In this document: piece by piece, positions 1 to 5,228 of the stretch | How the letters are laid out: each line of letters opens with the position of its first letter | Position numbering within the stretch: the first letter of the stretch is position 1 | The notes under the pieces: generated by a model | Told to the model about the DNA's origin: nothing | The model's input: the letters and a program-made list of their open reading frames with translations, nothing else | Databases searched by the model: none | Made by a program: the position numbers and the translations under genes | From: Fimenecus sp045602655 | GTDB lineage: Bacteria > Bacillota > Clostridia > Oscillospirales > Acutalibacteraceae | NCBI GenBank assembly: GCA_045602655.1 | Contig: JAZSBY010000016.1 | Span: forward strand, 1 to 12,268 | DNA: 12,268 bases | Reading direction: 5' to 3'

Positions 1-24
1 ATATAAAAACTAAATAAAATGAAT

Positions 25-56
25 AAAACCCACACATCAAACGATGTATGGGTTTT
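25..56 (-). terminator. Rho-independent terminator, distal copy
   Basis: Bases 29-38 pair with 43-52 around a four-base loop. A/T pairs at 25-28 and 53-56 extend the stem to about 14 bp. Read on the minus strand, the hairpin is followed by a T-rich tail. It belongs to the duplicated tRNA 3' fragment and would stop any transcript passing the proximal terminator at 209-232. Confidence 0.75.
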
Positions 57-58
57 AT

Positions 59-80
59 TGGCGCAGAAGGAGAGACTCGA
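59..80 (-). pseudogene. tRNA-Ser(GCU) 3'-end fragment
   Basis: On the minus strand these 22 bases match the 3' end of the tRNA at 239-329: the end of the T loop, the 3' side of the T stem, the 3' side of the acceptor stem, the discriminator G and CCA. One T-stem base differs (position 73). The anticodon arm, variable arm and 5' half are absent, so this is not a functional tRNA. It resembles the tRNA remnant left at one end of an element inserted into a tRNA 3' end, but no integrase is present in the window. Confidence 0.85.
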
Positions 81-180
81 CAAGGCGAAGCCTTGTCTTT
101 GCTACGCAAAATTATTATATGTCCGTGCTCCTCTGCCTGACGGCAAACCGTCGCACATGGACGAAAGAGTTCTCGTCTCT
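63..180. other. Highly self-complementary spacer between the tRNA-Ser repeats
   Basis: Several nested inverted repeats fill this stretch: 71-76 with 175-180; 63-72 with 128-136 (one base bulged); a perfect 8-bp hairpin 79-86/90-97; a 5-bp hairpin 98-102/106-110; 121-128 with 153-162 (two-base bulge); and inside that 139-143/148-152. This is far more structure than expected for AT-rich intergenic DNA. On the minus strand, 136-59 reads as a tRNA-acceptor-like stem closing two hairpins and ending in CCA. It may be a structured RNA or a small repetitive element. I recognise no named family, and no real coding region fits. Confidence 0.55.
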
Positions 181-184
181 CGTG

Positions 185-260
185 AAAAACTAAATAAAAT
201 GAATAAAGCCCACACATCAAACGATGTATGGGTTTTATTGGCGCAGAAGGAGGGACTCGA
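185..260. repeat. Direct repeat, copy 2 (attached to the intact tRNA gene)
   Basis: This is the partner of the repeat at 5-80. Here the tRNA part continues into a complete tRNA-Ser gene, so this is presumably the parental copy. The stretch 81-184 between the copies is unrelated to the tRNA body. Confidence 0.9.
207..236 (-). terminator. Terminator of tRNA-Ser(GCU)
   Basis: Bases 209-218 pair with 223-232 (10 bp including one G-T pair) around a four-base loop. On the minus strand the hairpin begins just after the tRNA CCA end and is followed by a T-rich tail. Position 208 (G) shortens the A/T extension seen in the distal copy. Confidence 0.75.
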
Positions 261-329
261 ACTCTCGCACCGGTTTCCCGGCCTACGCCCTTAGCAGGGG
301 CGCCTCGTCACCAACTTGAGTACTTCTGC
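239..329 (-). tRNA. tRNA-Ser, anticodon GCU
   Basis: This is a 91-nt class II tRNA with encoded CCA. On the minus strand the acceptor strands GCAGAAG and CTTCTGC pair fully, followed by discriminator G and CCA at 241-239. The anticodon loop reads CTGCTAA, closed by CGCCC/GGGCG, giving GCU, which decodes AGC/AGU. The long variable arm (GCCGG, loop GAAA, then its complement) and the T loop with GTTCGAGT are typical of serine tRNAs. It lies downstream of tRNA-Ser(UGA) with a hairpin between them, and no clear promoter of its own is visible in the short gap. Confidence 0.97.
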
Positions 330-363
330 AAGTGTAACGTGTTTAGCGTTATTTAATTAAAAA

Positions 364-390
364 GCGGGTTGCACTTATCATACAACCCGC
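364..390 (-). terminator. Terminator or processing hairpin after tRNA-Ser(UGA)
   Basis: The 8-bp GC-rich stem 364-371/383-390 surrounds an 11-base loop and is followed, on the minus strand, by five T residues and further AT-rich sequence. It begins two bases after the CCA end of tRNA-Ser(UGA). Because the second tRNA follows only 34 bases later, this may be a partial terminator or a processing site. Confidence 0.75.
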
Positions 391-392
391 AG

Positions 393-481
393 TGGCGGAG
401 AGAGTGGGATTCGAACCCACGGTACGTTGCCGTACGACGGTTTTCAAGACCGTTCCGTTATAACCACTTCGGTATCTCTCC
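393..481 (-). tRNA. tRNA-Ser, anticodon UGA
   Basis: This is an 89-nt class II tRNA with encoded CCA. The acceptor strands GGAGAGA/TCTCTCC pair perfectly, with discriminator G. The anticodon stem ACGGT/ACCGT holds the loop CTTGAAA, giving UGA, which decodes UCN codons. The variable arm GTACG-GCAA-CGTAC is a perfect hairpin, and the T arm contains GGTTCGAATCC. A strong promoter lies immediately upstream. Confidence 0.97.
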
Positions 482-496
482 GTATTGGGCTTGATT

Positions 497-525
497 ATAA
501 TATCATAAAAGGAAGACGATGTCAA
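497..525 (-). promoter_or_regulatory. Sigma-A promoter of the tRNA-Ser pair
   Basis: On the minus strand there is a consensus -35 TTGACA (525-520), a 17-bp spacer and a -10 TATTAT (502-497). Transcription would start near 490, about nine bases before the mature 5' end of tRNA-Ser(UGA). A plus-strand ATG at 519 overlaps this promoter, which argues against using it as the sigK start. Confidence 0.8.
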
Positions 526-599
526 GGGATTTTTTATATTTTTTTAAGGACTTGCAAACTTTAAAACACACCTTGCATATATTCTCACGAGGTGTTTTT

Positions 600-1295
600 A
601 TGTTATTATCATTACTGCAAAGTTTATCCACAAATATCCTTTATTTTATGCTTCATCTGTCTTCTGCAAATTCTTTCCCCAAACCGCTAACGGCGAAGGA
701 AGAGGAGGCAGAACTTATCAAATTTCATCGTGATGGTGATATAAATGCAAGGAATAAGCTCGTCAATCACAATATGCGACTTGTGGCACATATAATTAAG
801 AAATATTATTCAAATTATTCCGACCAGGAGGATATAATATCAATCGGCACAATCGGACTAATAAAGGCAATCAATACCTTTGATTATACAAAGGGTACAC
901 GCCTTGCAACTTATGCTTCAAGATGTATCGAAAATGAGATTTTTATGCATTTCCGTGTTCGCAAAAAGAATGCACAGGAGATTTCGATGGATGAGCCAAT
1001 TGATACCGATAGTGAAGGTAACCCTTTGACTTTTACGGATATTATATATAGTACGGAGTCAGTTTTTGATGATGTAGAATTAAAAATGCAGACAGAAAAG
1101 CTTTATTCTTATATCGATGCCATCAAAGACCAACGAAAAAAACAGATTTTAATAATGCGATATGGTCTTTACGATACAGAACCATTAACTCAACGGGAAA
1201 TTGCTCAAAAACTTGGCATTTCCCGTTCCTATGTCTCCCGAATTGAAACAAAAGCAATAGAAGAGCTGAGGGAATTGTTTGATGTTAATAAGTGA
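600..1295 (+). CDS. sigK: RNA polymerase sporulation sigma factor SigK (pro-sigma-K)
   Basis: This 231-residue sigma-70 family factor of the SigE/SigK group directs late mother-cell transcription during sporulation. The start at 600 is chosen because GAGGTG at 589-594 precedes it at normal spacing; an in-frame ATG at 519 has no such site and overlaps the tRNA promoter. Residues 1-20 are a hydrophobic pro-sequence, followed by the SigK-like junction NSFPKPL (24-30). In known relatives such a pro-sequence is removed by the SpoIVFB membrane protease. Region 2 is seen in RNKLVNHNMRLVAHI (51-65), DIISIGTIGLIKAI (78-91) and KGTRLATYASRCIENEI (98-114). Region 4 has the helix-turn-helix LTQREIAQKLGISRSYVSRI (196-215). 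The gene is continuous, with no skin-type interruption. SigE is less likely because its junction motif differs. No convincing promoter was found; CATATATT at 576-583 resembles a SigE/SigK -10 box but lies too close to the ribosome binding site. Confidence 0.92.
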   Translation: MLLSLLQSLSTNILYFMLHLSSANSFPKPLTAKEEEAELIKFHRDGDINARNKLVNHNMRLVAHIIKKYYSNYSDQEDIISIGTIGLIKAINTFDYTKGTRLATYASRCIENEIFMHFRVRKKNAQEISMDEPIDTDSEGNPLTFTDIIYSTESVFDDVELKMQTEKLYSYIDAIKDQRKKQILIMRYGLYDTEPLTQREIAQKLGISRSYVSRIETKAIEELRELFDVNK

Positions 1296-1360
1296 GTATG
1301 AACTTTTACTCTGACAAAAAATATATTCACAATTACAATTTTCCTGTAAGCGAAGAACAA

Positions 1361-1397
1361 AAAAGCAGAACTGAAATTATAAATCAGTTCTGCTTTT
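1361..1397. terminator. Bidirectional terminator between sigK and the XRE gene
   Basis: The perfect 14-bp stem 1361-1374/1384-1397 surrounds a nine-base loop. On the plus strand it is followed by TTTTATCTTTTTT, and on the minus strand by a run of T residues, so it can end both convergent transcripts. Its right arm overlaps the stop codon of the XRE gene (1396-1398). Confidence 0.9.
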
Positions 1398-1611
1398 ATC
1401 TTTTTTGCGGATTGTCAGTTAACCCGGCGATATAATCAGTTGAAACATTATAAAGTTTAGCTAACTTAATTATCAATTCAAAGGGTGGCTCGCGTTTGCC
1501 TTGTTCATAATTGGTGTATGTGGTTTTATGCATTTTAAGTAATTGTACGAGTTGGTCCTGCGTTAAATCCATATCTTCTCTTAGGTCGCGTAATCTTGGA
1601 TAGTATTGCAT
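1396..1611 (-). CDS. XRE-family helix-turn-helix repressor
   Basis: This 71-residue protein is nearly all DNA-binding domain. The Cro/C1-type helix-turn-helix is clear: LTQDQLVQLLKMHKTTYTNY (16-35) contains the turn and recognition helix, followed by EQGKREPP and the closing helices LIIKLAKLYNVSTDYIAGL. There is no sensor domain, so control probably acts through dimerisation, a partner or protein turnover. The start has GAGGTGA (1622-1616 on the minus strand) at good spacing. The protein sits beside three palindromic sites and diverges from a surface-protein gene, so autorepression plus repression of that gene is the likely role (inferred). A free-standing repressor of this size is common in Clostridia and can also belong to phage or antitoxin systems, but no toxin gene is present here. 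Confidence 0.88.
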   Translation of the reverse strand: MQYYPRLRDLREDMDLTQDQLVQLLKMHKTTYTNYEQGKREPPFELIIKLAKLYNVSTDYIAGLTDNPQKR

Positions 1612-1631
1612 ATTATCACCTCAAAACTATT

Positions 1632-1661
1632 ATTACACAATACAACAAATGATGTTGACAA
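1632..1661 (-). promoter_or_regulatory. Predicted promoter of the XRE gene
   Basis: On the minus strand -35 TTGTCA (1661-1656), an 18-bp spacer and -10 TGTAAT (1637-1632) each differ from consensus by one base. The -35 overlaps the -35 of the divergent promoter at 1655-1683. Operator 1 (1642-1655) fills the spacer. Confidence 0.55.
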
Positions 1662-1701
1662 AATACAACAAATGATGTATTATAAAAACAACGAATGATG
1701 T
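1642..1701. promoter_or_regulatory. Three phased operators for an XRE-type repressor
   Basis: Three 14-bp sites occur at 1642-1655, 1665-1678 and 1688-1701, each starting exactly 23 bp after the previous one. The first two are identical (ACAACAAATGATGT) and the third differs at one base (1693 G). Each is an imperfect palindrome of the form ACAnCAnnTGnTGT, as expected for a dimeric repressor. The 9-bp gaps are not conserved. The sites lie between the divergent genes and overlap both predicted promoters. Assignment to the adjacent XRE protein is inferred from position. Confidence 0.75.
1655..1683 (+). promoter_or_regulatory. Sigma-A promoter reading toward the surface-protein gene
   Basis: A perfect -35 TTGACA (1655-1660), a 17-bp spacer and -10 TATTAT (1678-1683) point toward the gene at 1909. 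Operator 2 fills the spacer and touches the -10, and operator 3 covers the expected start near 1690. The leader would be about 220 nt. A weaker alternative, TTGCGA (1814-1819) with TATTTA (1838-1843) at 18-bp spacing, lies nearer the gene. Confidence 0.7.
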
Positions 1702-1743
1702 ATTTTATGTTGCATTATATTTTTAAGAGGGGAATAGAAAATT

Positions 1744-1761
1744 ATGAAATATCTTGTCTGA
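1744..1761 (+). other. Possible five-codon leader ORF
   Basis: A purine-rich AGAGGGGAA (1726-1734) precedes an ATG at 1744 that reads MKYLV and then stops at TGA (1759-1761). The spacing of about 11 bases is long. It may be a chance match, a tiny leader peptide, or the remains of a gene start. The rest of 1702-1893 is AT-rich, and I see only weak hairpins and no recognised riboswitch in it. Confidence 0.25.
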
Positions 1762-1908
1762 AGTTGTTTTGTTATATATCTGTCAAGAAAAATTTAAAAC
1801 AATTTCTTTAGTTTTGCGAAAATAATCTGCAGTTTTGTATTTAGGGTTTTAATAAATCCAATATTTTACTAAAATTGTAATTGAAAAAATTATGAGGAGG
1901 ATAATTTT

Positions 1909-4900
1909 ATGAAGAAGACAAGAAAAATTTTATCTGTTGTACTTGCCTTGATAATGGTATTTACTGTTGTTCCAATGTCAAATATTGTTGCAAGTGCAAC
2001 AATAACAGGCGACAGCTTCGGCAGTCTTACATGGTGGTTGAATGACGAAACTGGTGTGCTTACTATTTCAGGTGAAGGCTATATGAATGGCTATTCAGTG
2101 GCCACTAATGCCCAAAAGAGTCCTTGGTATTCCTTTAGGGACGATATCACAACTGTTGTTATTGAGGAAGGAGTTTTGTCAATTGGTAATGCAGCCTTTT
2201 ATAATTGCACAAATCTTGAAAGCATTATAATTCCTGATTCGGTGGTTTCCGTCGGAAATTATGCCTTCCGTAACTGTAAAAAACTCGAGAATATCTCACT
2301 TCCGGAAAGTGTGACGTTAATTGGCGACTATGCCTTTTATGACTGTTTAAGTCTTACAAGTATAATCATTCCTTACGGCGTTGAGGAAATCGGAGTACAG
2401 ACCTTTTATTTTTGTCAAAGCCTTAAGGAGGTCAGTATTCCAAGTACTGTTACATTGATAAATAGCCGAGCATTCCATAATTGTGACAGTCTTGAGGCTA
2501 TATATATTCCAAACGGTGTAACTCAGATTGCCACTTATGCGTTCTGGAGTTGCCAGGCACTTGCAAGTGTTACTCTTCCTGAGTCTCTGACTTTTCTTGG
2601 TGGCGGTGTATTTATGGACTGCACAAGCCTTAAAAGTCTGAGAATTCCTAAAAAAGTAAATGATATTGGTGCAGATTTATTTGAAAATTGCCCTGATTTT
2701 ACTGATGTGTATTATGGTGGTACATTAGAGCGATGGATTGCATGCTCAAGAGAAGGTGTAATGGAGGGTGTAACAATTCATTGTGGCGGAGAAAATCATA
2801 CTCACAAATACAGTGAGTGGTCAGAATACTCAAAAGCATATTGTGAGGATACAGGTATTGAATCTCGTAATTGTATAAACTGTGATCGTGAAGAAGCGAG
2901 AGCAATTCCTGCAACGGGTCATAATTATACTTCAGTTATAACTGAACCTACCTGTGCAAATCAGGGTTATACAACATATAAATGCTCAAACTGTAACGAT
3001 AGCTATGTTACAGATTATGTTACTTCTCTCGGACATAGCTATGATTCAGGAACCGTTACCAAACCAACCTGCACGGAAAGAGGTTATACAACATATACCT
3101 GCCTCGAATGTGGACAGAAAAGTATAACTGATTATATCCCTGCAAAAGGTCATACCTACAAATCAGTTGTAAATAATCCAACCTGTACAGAAAAAGGATA
3201 TACAACACATACTTGTGTATCCTGTGGAAACAGTACAATTGACAATTACACTAATGAATTAGGTCACGATATTACAGAATGGGAAACAATTAAGGAACCA
3301 ACCTGCACAACAATGGGTTCAGAAAAAGGTTTTTGTCGAACATGTAGCCAGTATGTTACAAACCCAATTCCAAATCTTGGCCACAATTATAGCGAGTTAA
3401 AGATTGATTACGACGCAACATGTACAAGTAATGGACGAAAATGTAAGGAGTGTTTAACTTGTGGCAATAAAACTGCTATTGAGGTTATTCCTGCAACAGG
3501 TCACGCCTATGGCGAATGGGTAAAACTTGATGATGCATCATGTGGTGAATATAGCAAGTATGAGCATATTTGTGTGAATTGTGGTAAAAGTGAATTTATG
3601 GATGCACCGGGTGAACACAATTATACAATTGAATACAATGTTGTGGATGCAACCTGTACAAAAGAAGGAAGTAAAACAGTTGAATGTTCAGATTGCGGAT
3701 ATGTAACAGATATAGTAATTCCTGCAAAAGGACATAGTTGTACATCAAAAATCACAACTCCTGCAACTCATCTTAAAGATGGTTTAATGACATATACCTG
3801 CCATTGCGGATATTCATACACAGAGGTAATTAAAAAAACTGCAGACCATAGCTACAATGCAGTAGTAACTGCACCAACCTGCACAGAACAGGGTTATACA
3901 ACATATACTTGCGAATGCGGGGACAGTTATGATGACAACTATGTTGATGCAAAGGGTCATACCCGTTCAGAGGTGGCCGTTGAGGAAAACTATGTTGCTC
4001 CTACATGCACAAACTTTGGCAGAAAAAATTTAGTTTATTATTGTACGGATTGCAATTATAAATATTATACTACGACTGTTACCATTCCCGCTCTTGGTCA
4101 TAACCCTGAGGAAGAGGCAGTAAAAGAAAAATATATTGCACCCACCTGTACAGACAGAGGTAGCATAGATATGGTTACTTATTGTTCAGTATGTGACAAG
4201 GAAATCAGCCGTTATACTGTTGCTATTGTTGCAACTGGTCATAAAACATTTGACTATGAAAGAGTTATTGCACCAACTTGTACAGAAAAAGGAACTAAAG
4301 AAATTATTACATATTGTATTGAGTGTAATACTGGCATAAAAGTAAAACAAACAACTATTCCTGCTCTTGGTCATACCCCAGAAGAAGCAGTTGAGGAAAA
4401 TTATGTTATTCCTACAGCTACAAAGGATGGTAGTAAGGATGTAGTAGTTTACTGTTCAGTATGTGACGAGGAAATCAGTCGTCAGACAGTAGTTATAAAA
4501 TATGATGAGTATAAACAGTTTACTGGTGTTAAAGATGATTACTTTTATGTGGACGGTGTAATTCAAAAAGCTTATCAACTTGTAGAATTTGAAGGGGACT
4601 ACTATTTCATCAACGACTACAATAAAATCGCAAAGAATAAGAGAATCTATTTGAGCGAAAGATTTGTAAATGGCTTCACCTATGAAGATGGTACGCCACT
4701 TTTAGTCGGATATTATGAATTTGACGAAAGTGGTAAAATGATTATTAAAAATGGTATCGTTGGTGACTATTTCTATAAAAACGGTGTAGTTCAGAAGGCA
4801 TATCAGCTTGTAGAATTTGAGGGGAACTATTACTTTATCAATGACTCTCACAAACTTGCAAAAAACAAGAGAATCTATTTGAGCCAAAGATTTGTAGAGG

Positions 4901-5172
4901 GAACAGACCTTAAAGTTGGTTACTACGATTTTGATGAAGACGGCAAGTTGGTATTGCTCAATGGCCCGGTTGGTGACTATTTCTACAAAGATGGTGTAAG
5001 ACAAAACGCTTATCAGCTTGTAGAATATGAGGGTAACTACTACTTCATCAACGACTCTCATAAACTTGCAAAAAACAAGAGAATCTATTTGAGTCAGAGA
5101 TTTGTAGAAGGCACAGACCTTAAAGTTGGTTACTACGAATTTGATGAAAACGGTAAGCTCATAATTAAATAA
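1909..5172 (+). CDS. Secreted BspA-like LRR protein with CxxC repeats
   Basis: This is a 1087-residue exported protein. GAGGAGG (1894-1900) sets the start. Residues 1-30 are a signal peptide (KKTRK, hydrophobic core, ASA before the likely cut after Ala30). Eight 23-residue LRRs of the BspA/Treponema type occupy 89-272, with the pattern IGxxAFxxCxxLxxIxIPxx. Residues 297-864 hold about fourteen repeats of 38-47 residues with a GH boundary, PTCTExGYTTYTC and CxxC; the paired Cys and His suggest metal binding or disulfides. The C terminus (876-1087) has three aromatic repeats resembling cell-wall-binding repeats. No LPXTG motif or C-terminal membrane anchor is seen. BspA-like proteins in other bacteria bind host or microbial surfaces; adhesion here is inferred. 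It is divergent from the XRE gene and probably controlled by it. Confidence 0.88.
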   Translation: MKKTRKILSVVLALIMVFTVVPMSNIVASATITGDSFGSLTWWLNDETGVLTISGEGYMNGYSVATNAQKSPWYSFRDDITTVVIEEGVLSIGNAAFYNCTNLESIIIPDSVVSVGNYAFRNCKKLENISLPESVTLIGDYAFYDCLSLTSIIIPYGVEEIGVQTFYFCQSLKEVSIPSTVTLINSRAFHNCDSLEAIYIPNGVTQIATYAFWSCQALASVTLPESLTFLGGGVFMDCTSLKSLRIPKKVNDIGADLFENCPDFTDVYYGGTLERWIACSREGVMEGVTIHCGGENHTHKYSEWSEYSKAYCEDTGIESRNCINCDREEARAIPATGHNYTSVITEPTCANQGYTTYKCSNCNDSYVTDYVTSLGHSYDSGTVTKPTCTERGYTTYTCLECGQKSITDYIPAKGHTYKSVVNNPTCTEKGYTTHTCVSCGNSTIDNYTNELGHDITEWETIKEPTCTTMGSEKGFCRTCSQYVTNPIPNLGHNYSELKIDYDATCTSNGRKCKECLTCGNKTAIEVIPATGHAYGEWVKLDDASCGEYSKYEHICVNCGKSEFMDAPGEHNYTIEYNVVDATCTKEGSKTVECSDCGYVTDIVIPAKGHSCTSKITTPATHLKDGLMTYTCHCGYSYTEVIKKTADHSYNAVVTAPTCTEQGYTTYTCECGDSYDDNYVDAKGHTRSEVAVEENYVAPTCTNFGRKNLVYYCTDCNYKYYTTTVTIPALGHNPEEEAVKEKYIAPTCTDRGSIDMVTYCSVCDKEISRYTVAIVATGHKTFDYERVIAPTCTEKGTKEIITYCIECNTGIKVKQTTIPALGHTPEEAVEENYVIPTATKDGSKDVVVYCSVCDEEISRQTVVIKYDEYKQFTGVKDDYFYVDGVIQKAYQLVEFEGDYYFINDYNKIAKNKRIYLSERFVNGFTYEDGTPLLVGYYEFDESGKMIIKNGIVGDYFYKNGVVQKAYQLVEFEGNYYFINDSHKLAKNKRIYLSQRFVEGTDLKVGYYDFDEDGKLVLLNGPVGDYFYKDGVRQNAYQLVEYEGNYYFINDSHKLAKNKRIYLSQRFVEGTDLKVGYYEFDENGKLIIK
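2173..2724 (+). repeat. Eight LRR_5-type 23-residue repeats
   Basis: Residues 89-272 divide into eight consecutive 23-residue units. The Phe and Cys of the AFxxC segment are kept in nearly all units, for example AFYNC, AFRNC, AFYDC, TFYFC, AFHNC, AFWSC, VFMDC and LFENC. The last unit is degenerate (DVYYGGT) and leads into the CxxC region. This Cys ladder with IP turns is typical of TpLRR/BspA solenoids. Confidence 0.85.
2797..4500 (+). repeat. About fourteen CxxC/GH repeats in the secreted protein
   Basis: Residues 297-864 split at GH or similar dipeptides into about fourteen units. Most contain a Cys in PTCT, then a CxxC about 11-15 residues later. Units 9 and 10 have CHCG and CECG instead of CxxC, and the first Cys is replaced in units 9 (PATH) and 14 (PTAT). 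Units 11-14 are longer and carry PEEEAV-like starts, so the array has at least two subfamilies. Confidence 0.8.
4534..5169 (+). repeat. Three C-terminal aromatic tandem repeats
   Basis: Repeat 1 (4534-4761, 76 residues), repeat 2 (4762-4971, 70 residues) and repeat 3 (4972-5169, 66 residues) share DYFY, AYQLVE, YYFIND, AKNKRIYLS, RFV and VGYY. Repeat 1 has an extra six residues after RFVNG. Repeats 2 and 3 are also very similar at the DNA level, with long identical runs around 4857-4920 and 5067-5130, indicating recent duplication or gene conversion. Confidence 0.85.
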
Positions 5173-5182
5173 TCACACAAAA

Positions 5183-5206
5183 AAGCCGTGCTTTTCAGCA
5201 CGGCTT
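5183..5206. terminator. Terminator shared by the surface-protein gene and ackA
   Basis: The perfect 10-bp stem 5183-5192/5197-5206 surrounds a TTTC loop. On the minus strand it is followed by six T residues, making it a strong terminator for ackA, whose stop is 22 bases upstream. On the plus strand it follows the stop at 5172, but the T tail is weak. Confidence 0.88.
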
Positions 5207-5228
5207 AATTCTTGCATTAAATTGTAAA

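Larger units (their letters stand above)
5..80. repeat. Direct repeat, copy 1 (tRNA-Ser 3' end plus terminator)
   Basis: This 76-bp segment matches 185-260 with only two differences (28 A versus 208 G, 73 A versus 253 G), at an exact offset of 180 bp. It holds a terminator hairpin and the last 22 bases of tRNA-Ser(GCU). Similarity stops abruptly at 80/260. The left boundary is near position 5, where the bases before it also differ. The near identity points to a recent duplication or to recombination at a tRNA 3' end. Confidence 0.9.

Noticed and set aside
19..294. Plus-strand 91-codon open frame
   Set aside because: It runs through the direct repeats and into the tRNA-Ser gene on the opposite strand, and its peptide repeats only because the DNA repeats. 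No ribosome binding site precedes it.
1..329. Integrated mobile element at tRNA-Ser
   Set aside because: The repeats look like attachment sites, but only about 100 bp lies between them and no integrase or excisionase gene is present. It is kept as a finding, not called as an element.
576..583. SigE/SigK-type -10 box (CATATATT) for sigK
   Set aside because: Transcription would begin at about the ribosome binding site, leaving too little leader, and no matching -35 is evident.
519..599. Longer N terminus for SigK starting at 519
   Set aside because: There is no ribosome binding site, it overlaps the consensus tRNA promoter, and SigK proteins have a pro-sequence of about 20 residues, which matches the start at 600.
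1396..1611. Antitoxin of a toxin-antitoxin pair
   Set aside because: The XRE gene is monocistronic between a terminator and its operators, with no small toxin-like gene beside it.
1642..1701. Short CRISPR array
   Set aside because: The repeats are only 14 bp with 9-bp gaps, are palindromic and overlap promoter boxes. Operators explain them better.
1744..1797. Selenoprotein reading through TGA at 1759
   Set aside because: The frame after the TGA is only 11 further codons before a stop at 1795-1797, and no obvious selenocysteine element follows.
2699..5061. Minus-strand frames opposite the LRR protein
   Set aside because: They mirror the repetitive plus-strand gene, lack ribosome binding sites and show no recognisable domain.
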